The notes beneath the pieces were generated by a model that ran no database searches, was not told the DNA's origin, and saw only the letters and a program-made list of their open reading frames with translations. Below, piece after piece: positions 11,637 to 22,700 of a DNA stretch of 64,000 nt. The stretch spans positions 1-64,000 of the forward strand of contig RSEE01000039.1 of assembly GCA_003971905.1 (NCBI GenBank), written 5' to 3'. Source of the stretch: Moniliella sp. 'wahieum' (Eukaryota; Basidiomycota; Moniliellomycetes; Moniliellales; Moniliellaceae). The first letter of the stretch is position 1; each line of letters opens with the position of its first letter. The translations under genes were made by a program, and so were the position numbers.

Positions 11637-12529
11637 CTGCGTCTTGGCCGATGAACCAATTGTATTCCTAGTTTTTCTACTCGTATCGCTCCTTCCACCC
11701 CCCCAAACTGGTGCAGACTTTCACGACAACAGGCATTTGGTGACGCTAACAAGACGAAGAGTAGCAAGATAGATTAGAAAGAACTACGTACCGCAACCGG
11801 TCGCCGTGCAACTGGTCAGGCCGGCTGATCCAACTCTACCTTGAGCGGCTCGAGGCGGTACTCGCCCCAAAAGGGGGGCCGTGGTACCTGCGTTATCTTT
11901 CCTGCATGTCCTCTCTGAGTGGGGGAAAAGGAAGGTCAATCCCACTGCCCCCGGGAACGGCAAAGCGCGCCTCTTGAGCTTTGACCCTCTCCACCAATGT
12001 ATCCCTGAAAGCAATCAAATTGCGACTGCGGCAACGCCCATACGCCCATGCACCCACATGAGACGGTCGCGAGTGAAAGTACTCTTCGCTCTCTTCAACC
12101 TCCGAGACTTTGGTGGTTACAACCAACCACACGCACTTGACGATGCATCGCACGCCGATCACGAATAAGCCCCCGCCGCAGGTTGGACGCATGTCGTGGT
12201 CCTTAGGGCTGTGTGGTAGTTGGTAAAAAAGACAATCCCTTCGGGATCCGCCTGCTTGAGCAGCACCGCTCGTCACGACAGCGCGGCGGCCGTCGTGCCT
12301 GGCGCTGAGACTGGGTGATCGAGATGATTTCAAGCCAAACCCCCGCGCGCGGCCCAGGATCGACGGCTGTCTCAGCTCCACACTGCCCCTACGCCTGCTG
12401 TTGCGTCCTTCTTGCCTCTCGCCGTCCCATCATCCATCCCATCCTCCTTGAAGCGCTAGCTTGAGGCCTGGCCCGAACCTCCCACGTTGTGTCCTCCGCC
12501 ACCACCATCCATCCCCTCTAGCCGCTGCC
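11637..12529. other. Intergenic between FCF1 and MVD1
   Basis: No protein-like ORF, tRNA or obvious repeat is seen. The last 150 bases are C-rich, as in the leaders of other genes here. Confidence 0.45.
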
Positions 12530-13899
12530 ATGGTCATCTACCAAGCCACTGTCAGTGCTCCCGTCAACATTGCCGTGGTCAAGTACTGGGGCAAGCGCAA
12601 CACGGCCCTCATCCTTCCCACCAACGACTCGCTCAGCGTCACTCTCGACCAGGCCCAGCTCCAGAGCAAGACGTCCGCCCGAGCCGATGTGGCCTGGAGT
12701 AGGACCGCCTCTGGCTGAACGGAACCGAGGAGAAGATCCACCTGGCGGACGTCTAGACACGTGTATCGCTGAGATCCGCAGGATGCGCAAGAGCTTAGAA
12801 GACAAGGACCCGTCCTTGCCCAAGGTACGTCGTCCTTCCTCCCCCGTTTTCTCTTTCTACCGCGATGACCCACTGATCTACCCCGCGCCCGCACAGTTGT
12901 CCGAATGGGGCTTGCACGTCGTGTCGGAAAACAACTTCCCTACCGCTGCTGGCCTGGCTTCGTCCGCCTCGGGCTTTGCTGCGTTGACCTATGCCTTGGC
13001 CACCCTCTTCTCCCTAACGGAGGCCTACAGCGTGTCGGAGTTGACGCGGGTCGCGCGGCAAGGCAGTGGTTCGGCTTGCCGCTCGCTTATGGGCGGCTTT
13101 GTGGCGTGGCAGATGGGCAAGGAAGAGGATGGCAAGGACAGTTTGGCAGTCAGTGTGGCCGAGCAAGCTCACTGGCCTTCGTTGCAGGCACTGATCTGTG
13201 TCGTGTCCGACGCAAGAAGGGCACTCCATCCACCGCGGGCATGCAGCGCACCGTTGCTACCTCCCCGTTCCTTCAGGCGCGCGTGGAGCACGTGGTGCCC
13301 AAGCGGATGGAGGATATGCGAAGCGCAATTCAAGCCAAGGACTTTGACGCCTTTGCCGCCCTCACCATGGCTGACTCGAATAACTTTCATGCTTGCTGCC
13401 TCGACACCCAGCACCCATCTTTTACCTCAACGATACCTCCCGTGCTGTGATCCAGCTGATTGAGGAACTGAACCGCGCCTCGCTCGCGGACGGCGGCAAG
13501 CGCCTGGCAGGATACACCTACGACGCGGGGCCCAACGCGGTGCTCTACCACGAAAAGGAACATGCTGCACTCCTCTCCCTTATCCGCCACTACTTCCCCT
13601 CGGCCACGTTCGACGACACATTTAACTTGCTTGGTAAAGGTGCTGGTGCCTCCTTCCACGGCCCACAGGAGCAGACACCGCTACCCGCTGGCTTGCCCAA
13701 GGGATTCAACCCGCACGTCATCCCTGTCCAACCGGTTGGCGCGGTTAGTCGGCTGATCCATACCCAAGTAGGCCCCGGGCCGCAGGTGGTGGAACAGGTA
13801 CCACAGCAGAAGCCTGTGCCGGTGCAGGATAATGGCCGGACGGGGTTGTTGGACGCCGAGGGAATGCCCCTGCGCCTGCAGCATACCAAGCAAGCATGA
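12530..13899 (+). CDS. MVD1: Diphosphomevalonate decarboxylase
   Basis: Catalyses the ATP-dependent decarboxylation of mevalonate diphosphate to isopentenyl diphosphate, the last step of the mevalonate pathway feeding sterol synthesis. Visible are the N-terminal [15 protein letters not shown], the GHMP ATP-binding loop [34 protein letters not shown], and the substrate region [15 protein letters not shown]. Inferred length is about 430 residues. One intron spans 12825-12896 (GTACGT...ACAG) between SLPK and [15 protein letters not shown]. Frame breaks lie near 12705, 12755, 13215 and 13415; the last is repaired by one C in a CCC run. The start ATG is in a GCCATGG context. Confidence 0.95.
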
Positions 13900-13989
13900 C
13901 CTATCTCTCCCCACATCCCACGTACCAATTCAACGATATGGCATTGCGTGTGTGTGCGTGCGTGCGTGTATGTTTGGTTGTTTGCTTGC

Positions 13990-14603
13990 TTTTCAGGTAA
14001 CTCATAGGCAAACTGGGGAAATGCAGAAATGGCAGAAATGTCCATTCCGGCAGTTAGTAGGGAGCGACCGAGGAGAACAAGAACAAAGGTCGGAACGTAC
14101 TTGAGCCAGGTAAGATTCGGCCACAATGCGAGCGCGCGCGTTGAGCGACAGTTTCATTTCTGAGATTTCCTTGTCGACCTCCTCCATGAACTGGATGATA
14201 AAATCAACAAGTTTGTGCTTGAGCATCGACTCGGTGTGCACGTTGGTGATGAGGAACGAAATGTCGTAGCCTTGAACTGGTTTGCGCCGCAGCACCACAA
14301 AGTTCTCTGCGCGTTGCATCATGAAGCGGGTGAACTTGGAGCAGAGAATGTGCTCGATATCGTCCGCCTGTTTAATCTTGATGCTAAGCCGGACCGAGTT
14401 GATCGAAGGCTCAATCAGCACTCGCTCACTTTCGTTTCGGCAAATCGTGAGCGGCGGCTGCAGAAGCACCTCGGGCGTGCGCTGGGTCTCGACCTCAGGT
14501 GCATTGTGCCGCTCCACCGTCTGGACGCAAAGTTTTCCAAGGTGAGGGCGGCTGTGAGGGAGGAGCGCACGCATGCGAGGTAGGGGCGCAGCGTGTTGGA
14601 CAT
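13990..14603 (-). CDS. ARC19: Arp2/3 complex subunit 4 (ARPC4, 20 kDa)
   Basis: Core subunit of the Arp2/3 complex that nucleates branched actin in cortical patches. The sequence tracks the family along its length: [118 protein letters not shown]. Translation starts at ATG 14603. A one-base gap near 14550 (C missing from a CCC run) shifts the frame between LENFAS and QTVERHN. One intron, 14100-14013, has a perfect TACTAAC branch and a CCCCAG acceptor. The last exon begins FA and its stop is unresolved, probably within a few codons. Convergent with MVD1, about 100 bases apart. Confidence 0.95.
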
Positions 14604-15029
14604 GGCGGCCGATCGACGGAAGGATGGATATGGAGGTGGAGGTGGAGATGGTGGAGATGGAGGGGGGATGGAGCAGCAGACTCGGCCGACAGGATGGATG
14701 GGATGCTACGCATGGGCCACGTCGGGTGTCTTAGGTAAGCAGATTCTGCCCTCGTGGGTTCGATACGGGTTGCTTCAACTTGAAGCTCAGGCTTGAGCCC
14801 AGCTCCATGCGTGCGGATACACGGGGCTGTGAGAGGGAGACAAGGTGTGTGCTGGCTGACAGCCGGTGTGCCTCTTCCTCCTCCGGTTCTCCATCCACGA
14901 GTCTCCCTGATGGCCATCTATCAGCGTTCACGCAGCAGAACAGCTGTCGGAACCCAAACCGCACAGAGACGGAAAAAAATGGGTGGGGATTCGGCCGAGC
15001 ATCCGCAGCTGGGCGCACCAATTGAAGGC
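14604..15029. other. Intergenic between ARPC4 and the coiled-coil gene
   Basis: A GGTGGA/GGAGAT-rich stretch at 14630-14680 directly upstream of ARPC4 is probably its promoter. The rest shows nothing recognisable. Confidence 0.45.
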
Positions 15030-18000
15030 CTATAGTGCAGTAAACGCAACATATTGTTGCTCAAGCCGCTCAAGCCCCTGCTTCAGCCGGATGGCCTCCG
15101 CTGCCCAGTCCCCGCCATCATCTTCCAGCAGAGGCAGGGCTTTGTTCACCCGCGCCTGCAGCGCTTCCTTATCGGCCGTCTCCTGCGCCAAAGCACATCG
15201 CAGTGTCTCTAACTCCTGCAGAGGTTTGCATGTTGCGAAGGAGCGAAGCATCATCGCCCTGCTGTGCTGGCAACACGAGCTATCCTGGGGGAGTCAGAGG
15301 TTCTAGTCACAGAAGAAGAGGAGAGGACGTACGCTGTGTTCCTTGTCATCCCTGTCAGCAATCATAACCTTCATCGTCTTTCTGCTAGCTTGATGTTGAG
15401 GCGAGCAACGTCATCAGTCAGCTTGCTCACATCAGCCTGGGCCTGGTCCACTCGCGTTTGCATCTGTGTTAACTGAGCGACAAGCGTTCTGCGTTCGGCC
15501 TCAACCACAGCAAGCTCGTTCTGCACATCAACACGTTCCGCCTCGGCGGTACTTAGCTCCGCCACTCGGGTCTTCAGCTCACCCAGCTTGGTGTGATCAC
15601 GCGCCTGAGCATCCTTCGCCTGCTGCAACTGCGACCGGAGCAACTGCCGATCGTCCTCTGCCTCTGCCAGGGTTTGCCGCACCGCTGCCAAGTCGCTCTC
15701 CACCGCTTCTCTGGCTGCCATAGCGATGGTTGCCGCCTGTTGCGCCAAGGCCAGCTGTGTTTCCACACCTTCCTTGGACGTGCGCAATCTTGCGTTTTCT
15801 TCCTCCAAGTCGTGCGCCTGGATCTGGTGCGTTTCCAGTTGCATCCGTACATGCGCTGTCGCTTCCTGCGCAGCGATAAGATCTTCGTTTCTCTGCACCA
15901 GTTCCTTATGGGTGCGAGCTTCCTTTTCCTCGGCAGTAGTCAGCTTACCCTTGAGTTGCTCCTGCACCGAGACAGCCTCTTCGACCGCCTTGGCTAGCAG
16001 CACACGTTCTTCCTGCACCGTGCTCAGTTCCTCCTCACCCCGCATAAGCGTCTGCTGAACCTGCTCGTGCTCCGCTTGCAAGGTGCAGAACGTCACGCTG
16101 TCCTGTTCTCTCGCCGCGTGCATCTCTTCCCCCACAGCGTTGGCTTGGCGTAGCGCTTCTTGCACCTCACATAGTTTCACCTGTGCTGCTTTCGATTCGA
16201 CTGTCTCACGTTCAAGAGCCATCTCTTTTTGCTTGAGCTCTTCTGCCGTCTGTGCCATTTGAGCAGATAAATCTGCCAGGTCCGTTTGCACTGCATCCCG
16301 TTCGGTTTGGAGCTCTGCACGCGTTTCTTCTGCGTGAGCTAGCTGAGCCTGTACCAAGGCAAGGTGTGTTGCATGTTTCTGCTGCAGCTGCTGAAGAGAA
16401 GTCTGGTACATTGCCTCCGTCTCAAGTGTTGCTTCGCTAGGGACGCTCCCTCTGGTGTCCGAAACAGTCTGGTGGGCTTTTTGGCTGACCTGCAAAGCAG
16501 TCTCCGAAGCCGCGGACGCCTGCTTGCTCGAATCTTCTTCTTGGGAAAGCTGATCGCGCTGGGCAACGTCCATCTTCCCGTGCGCCATGGTCATTTGTTG
16601 GCGATACGTCTCGATCTGCTCCTTCGCTTCATCGTACTTCCCTGACCATTCTTGCAGTGCGCTGTGCTGCTTCTTGCTAGCCTCCTTTTCAGTTGCAAGC
16701 TCATCCGTTACCAATCGGAGCGTGGTGTGCGCCTCCTCCAATTCCACCTTAACCGACGCCCAGTCCGCTTCCACCTCCTCCAGACGAGCAGCAAGCTGGG
16801 CAATGTCTTCCGCTGTTTTGAACCGCACATTTTCCTGTTCAGTAGCCAATGCCGCCTTGGCCGATTCTAGCTCACCCTGTGCGGATGTCAACACCGCCAC
16901 TTCCTTGCGTAACGACACGTTCTGCGTCTCCGTATCGTTGACTTGTTCCTCCATCTGGGCCAGGCGGGCCCGATGGGTCACCAGGGCCGCTCGAACCGCC
17001 AGGAGTGTCTCGTTTGTCTCCTCCGTCTGCTGTCGCTCCACCATGTTGGCCTGCTGAGCTTGCTGCAGCTGCGCCTGAGCCGTGGCAAGGTCCGAGCGCA
17101 ACATGTCCTCCTCCTCGGCACGCACAAGCGCCGCGGCCAACTGATCCTGTACCGCCTGCAGCGCCGTCTGTTGCTCTTGGGCACGCTTCTGAAATTCGTT
17201 CGATTCAGCCAGAGCACGTTGGGCATCCTTCAGCTCAGCAGATACTTTGTTCACCTCTCGGACCAGTATCGTTTTCTCTTCCTGCACTTGCTCCAACATC
17301 GAAACGGTGGCCTGTTGCGCCGGGCTAGCCTCGAGGAGACATGCCCCCAGATCCTCTGAGAGAGAAAGATGGGCATGCCCTTCGCTTGCCTGTGTGTCCG
17401 GCAGGGAAAAAGCGAGTACTTGCCGCTGTGCATGTTGTTCATTCAGTGCTTCCTTGCGCTCTGCCCGAAGCGAACGGAGGCGAGATGCATGGTCCTCTTC
17501 TTCCTTGTCGAGCCCGTGTTGCACGAGGGCCAGTTGGTCCGTCGCTTGCGCTTCCTTGGCACGCACCGCACCTACTTGCTCCCCCATTGCTCGGGATGAC
17601 ACCAATGCTTGTTCCTTCTTCTGCAGCTGTGCTGATTGGACCACCACCTTGTCCAGGGCCGCACCGGAATCTACCCGCTGTGCCTCCCGCGCCTCCACAT
17701 GCGCATAATCATAATTCATCTCGCCCTCCTCCCGATCCAGCTCTAGCTCTGCATCTTGTTCATCCTCAGCCCGGACGAGCGGCGGGAGGTCGGGCTCGGT
17801 CTCGTCCGACTGGCCCCGGCGAGGAGGTGGAACAGGTGCGTCGCTCTCCACCTCCGGTGTCTTATTCGTGTCTCCTACCTGCAGGTCGGGAACGCTGTTG
17901 GTCTGGGGCGACGCATGGTGCAACGGGGCCGAGTCGGACGAGGGCGGATGGGAGGCTGAGCGGGTGAGCCTTCCCTTTGCGGAACTTGGCCGAAGGGCAA

Positions 18001-18494
18001 GGGAGGAAGAGGGTCGGGGGATGTGGGAGGCGGCAGACCGAGTGGGACGGGGGCAGGTACCCCCGTTTTGTTGAGTGGATGAGCCAGCTTGGAGGTGGAG
18101 GTGGAGGTGGAGGTGGAGGTGGAGGTGGAAGCGGAGGAAGGGGCAGAGGGAGGGCAGGTGAGGTTGTCTTTGCTCTTGCTCCCGAGCCGGCTGAGGGCCG
18201 AGGACGGGCGGCTGGGCTGGGGAGACAGGCGAGAAGGTGGGGGTGGGGGGGGGAGTGAAGGGCCGAAGAAGAAGCGGCTGAGGATGTGTTGGGCCGTCGT
18301 GCGGCAGCCAGGGGCGAAGAGGGGGCATGCTTGGCAGTCCGGGCGGGAGGCACACTACTCTTGGCGGGAGGTGGCTTGGCGTGGCCAAGCGAGGCGCGGG
18401 TGGCGAGGTGCGAGTGTGGCACCGCGGGAGCCGATGGGCCGGCGCGCGCCGAGGTCCGCTGGGTGGGGCGGACAGGCGGACCAAAGGAGGTCAT
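15030..18494 (-). CDS. Long coiled-coil protein, unrecognised
   Basis: About 1,130 residues. The N-terminal ~250 are Pro/Ser/Arg-rich and basic (MTSFGPPVRPTQRTSARAG) and include a run encoded by GGAGGT repeats at 18089-18130. From about residue 300 to the end is almost uninterrupted heptad-like sequence rich in E, Q, A, L and K (for example VREVNKVSAELKDAQRALAE and LEEENARLRTSKEGVETQL), which predicts a long rod. The central ORF is open for more than 3 kb, so it is not a shadow frame. One intron, 15332-15285 (48 nt), joins to a last exon ending VAFTAL. Frame changes occur near 15380 and around the GGAGGT run. No motor, CAP-Gly or membrane segment is seen. It could be a cytoskeletal, spindle-pole or septum scaffold, but nothing in the sequence decides this. 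Confidence 0.75.
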
Positions 18495-19159
18495 TGTTGG
18501 GTGCTCTTCTGTGATATGCGCGATGGCTGGGGAGAGGCACAGCAGCAGAAGGAAGGCGGCGGCGGCGGTAAGAAGCGTGCAGTGGTTGATGGGGTTGTGG
18601 CGTTGGCCCCCCACACACATGCCCACAGGGGCTATCCTGAGGCCTGACGCGTGACGAAGCGTGCCCTGAGCGCCTGAGGTACCACCGTCAGGCTGTCAGG
18701 GCCAGGCTCATGTGGTTTTCGACACATGCCATTCATCATTCATCTCTTTCCCACGGGAGCCGATAGCACGAATACGCAGTAGGCACGCGGCGCACGTGCC
18801 TCCCCTACAAGAAACCAATGCGGATGCGACCCCAGCGGGGGTCCCGGTCAGGGCACAAGAGAGAGATCACACCGCACAGAGCCAGCGCCCGAAGTTCCCC
18901 GCTGGAAGGTAACCGGTAATGCCGTTGTTCCCCTTGGAGGCGCAATTGGTTTTCCCGGAGGGCGGGACTATTCTCGAAGTATATATATCTTTAGCTCAGG
19001 TCTCTCTGAGTGAGGCACCAGGGAGCAGTCCTGCTCGGCTAACGTGACCTGGCTAGTGCCCCATGCGGCAGGCTGGCTCGGCTACAGTCTGCCTTGCTGG
19101 GAGGCGAACTAGGGTCTCCATATATCTGTGAGATTGAGGGCACCAGGCGGCAGTCGGCT
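18495..19159. other. Intergenic, short imperfect repeats
   Basis: A motif of the form GAGGGCACCAGG(G/C)(A/G)GCAGTC(C/G), followed by CTCGGCTTAA or similar, occurs twice, near 19012-19045 and 19135-19165. A TATATATAT run lies near 18980. No gene is supported. Confidence 0.5.
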
Positions 19160-19700
19160 CGGCTTAATTGGGGTGGTAACCCTACTGTGCCAATCCTGCC
19201 AGAGCGCCGCTCAAACGCCTCAGTCACACACCTCGCCGAACGCGAAACGAGGCTCCTATTCGCTCGCACTTGCACCACTGCCTCTCCACATGGGTGGATC
19301 CCATCTCCATCTCCTATCTCCCATCTCTCACATCCCGCGGGCCACAGCACCATTGTTACCCTTTCGTTGTTGACCAACTATAGTAATAGAAAGCAGATCC
19401 AACCGCCGACGAAACATATCGTCGACGCTCAGCAGAATCGGGAATCGGAGGAGGGGAGATGGGGGAAAGGAAAACCAAGGAAAAAGTAGGAAAGAGGAAA
19501 AATGTGCAAGAATGAGGTGTTTGTTGCTCAATGTCGCAAGCTTAGGTCTGATCTTCGACCGTCAGCGGCTTCACCGAATCCGTCGGCGGCGCTCAGCCTG
19601 AGCTCTGACTGGCACTCGCCTCGGCCATCTGGACCAACGTGTCGAACACACCCGAGTGCTGGGCCATGCGATAAAAGTAGCCATCCTTCTTAGCCAGCAA
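19160..19700 (-). repeat. 3' end and flank of the ABCC gene, duplicated at 2583-3125
   Basis: This is the apparent source, or sister, of the plus-strand copy near 2.6 kb. It covers the last ~100 coding bases of the ABC transporter, its stop (19595-19593) and about 430 bases of 3' flank. The non-coding part is about as conserved as the coding part. Confidence 0.8.
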
Positions 19701-22700
19701 CCGTGCAGGCGTATCAAATTCAACCACCTTCCCTGCATCCAGCACGAGCACGCGCGAGAACTGGGCAATCGTCGTGAGCCGATGCGCAATGACGAGCAAA
19801 ATGTTGTGCTGGAACCGGTCACGGATCACCTGCTGAATCGCACGATCCGAAGCAAAGTCGACGCTCGCCGTGGCCTCATCGGCAATCACAATGTGGTTGT
19901 GCGAGAGCAGCGCACGTGCCATGGCGAGCAACTGCCGTTGGCCATGCGATAGGTTGCCACCCGAATCGGCCACGGGCGAGTCGAGGGTGAGCTCGGTGAG
20001 TTCCTGTGGTTGAGGTGGGGGGTGCTTGTCTCGTCGGGGTCCTTATTGTTCGGGGCATTTTGCTGGGGAGCGAACGGGGAGGCGGGTCGGCTCGGGTAGG
20101 CGATCCGGCCTGGCTGGTGGGGGAGCTGCGACTGGGGCTGCGACCGAGTCCGACCTGGGCGAGGACGGTTCGGCAAGCGAGATCGGTATGTTCTTCAAAT
20201 GGATCGAGGTTGTCGCGGACGGTACCTTGGAACAAGACAGGATCTTGAGGGATGAACGAGATACGCGACCGAAGATCGTGTAGGCCCAACGACCTTATAT
20301 CGATTCCTTCAATGGATATGCTTCCCTCGTCCGGATCAACAAAGCGCAACAAGCTGCTTGCGCATGTTGACTTGCCACTGCCTGTGCGCCCTACAATGCC
20401 CACCTTCTCCCCCGGCCGAATTTCAAACGAGACGCCCTTGAGAACCGGATCAAACGACTTGTCGTACCGCAACCACACATTGTCAAACTTGATCGTTGCC
20501 TTGCGGCTGGGCCAAGCGGCAGGCGCAGGGTGGTCTTCAATCACTTGCGCAGGTTCTTGCGGTAACTTGGGCGGCAAGTAATCTACCACCCGTTCGATCG
20601 ACGTGAGTTCCTGTTCTACGTTGGCCCAGCCGCGCGAAAGCCAGTAGCACGATAAGGTGAAGTTGGCCGCTTGCGTAATGGCAATTGCAGCCAAGCCGGC
20701 TGACATGGTACCGGAAAGAGCGAGGAGCTGCGTTCCAAACACACACAACCCTCCTACCAAGTCGACGCGGAGCATCAGCCACCGGTTGGCCATCCACCAA
20801 AAGTAATGTGCCGACGAAAAGGCGTCGACGTTGTGGTACACTTCGTGCAGCAATCGCGTCTCGGCCGAAAATGCACGGATGGTGGTAATGCCCTTGAGTG
20901 CTTCGGAATAGCCACTAAAGATGGGCGAACGGTGGACCGACTCGAGACGGCGCAGGTCGCGCGAACAAACAATGTACACCTTGGTCACTATTATGGGAAA
21001 TACAAAACGGAGAGCCGGAGGGTTAGTATCGAGTCTCGGGTATAGGTCAATCAGGAGGGCGGGGGGGGGGGGTCACGGAAGGTATTAGGAGAGAGAAACC
21101 CTAGTTCAACGGGGAAAGGAACGGAGAGGAAGGGAAGGGAAAGGATGTACGCACGTGAGTAGTACAGCCACATGACGCCCAGCGCTGGGACCATAAAGGC
21201 CGGTACGAGGAAGGCCAAGGTGATAAAGGCCGTGACGAGGGAGAAGAGTTGGATGAGGACAGTAGAGGCACCTTGGAGAACGCCCCAGTCGAGCGACTCG
21301 ATGTCCTTGCCGAATCGGTTGAGGATCTGGCCGGAAGGAGTCTTGTCCAGCCAGCGGGTTGTGGAGTGACTGACCGAATCCAGCATCCGTGCAAACAGCG
21401 TTCGGGACCCACGGAGCGAGGTAATGCACAGCAGGACGTTGACCAGGGCCGAGAAGATACAGGAAGAAAACTCAATCAAGGCAAAGATGAGCATGTAGGG
21501 ACCCGGTGCATTCTCAGCCGGGGGCAACCAGCACCACTTCTCGGCCACGCTGAATGTCATGGCGCGTACGTGAAGGTGGAACCGTAACATCAGCTTAACG
21601 AGGTAGGGAGTCCAGCGCGAATGATACACCATCCCCGAGGTTGTGAGGGGAACGACGGCGTCAGCTGCCTGGCCGCCTGTCTGCCCGCAGTCGCTGCCCC
21701 CGGACGCCCAGTAAGACAGCCACACCGAGGACAATAAGCTGGTCGCATTGTTCAGCACCAACGCCAGCATGACCACAGCGACCATCCACCAGCCCAGTGC
21801 GTGTAAGTAGACGCTATACACATGAGATTTTACCCGTCCCACCCGCACCTCCTCCTTCTCGACAATCTTGTGCGACGCCTTGCTTCCATCCAACGGGCCA
21901 ATCTTGCCTGGCTTTTGCTGCCCGATGCGGGAAGAGAGAAGCCCTTGTCTACCGCCGCATCTACCTTTCCCTCCGTCTCTTCCACGGTCGATAAGATCGA
22001 GGACGACGGTTCGGGCGACTTGCTCTTTCCTTTACTGCTCAGGCTTGCGGACACTTCGATGGCACCGGATGCAATCAAGTCGGCAGGAGCACCCATGGCG
22101 ACCACCCTGCCGCGTTCCAACTTAATCACCCGCTTAACATGAGGCAAGACAAGCGGAATATGGTGGGTGACGAGCAAGATGCTGCGTCCCTGCATCAAGG
22201 GGCCAGTCAGGCACTCGTCCACCAACTTTTGGGCCGTGTGGGTATCGACCGCCGACAAGACATCGTCCAGCAAGACGGTGCGTGCTTTGGAGTAGACAGC
22301 GCGTGCCAAAGCCACCGGGCCTTTTGTCCACCCGAAAGGGAAATGCCACCCTCACCAATCTCTTGGAGGTCTCCATCGTCAAACAGTTCAATGTCGGGCA
22401 TGAGCGCACACGCTTCCACCACAGCCTTGTACCGTTCCATGTCCATCTTTTGCCCGAACAGAATATTGTCCCGGACACTTTTTTGTTGCAGCCACGGCTG
22501 TTGCGCACAAAAGGAGATGCCGCCGTGAAGACCGGTGACCGGATCGACCATGCCAGGCTGCTTGTCCAACACCAACGTGCCAGCTACCACGTCCATCTCC
22601 CCCAACAGACCGGCTAGCAAACTGCTCTTGCCCGCGCCCGTTGGACCACACACCAAGGTCATGCCTTCATCGACAGCAAGCGTGATGTTGTGCAAGGTAA

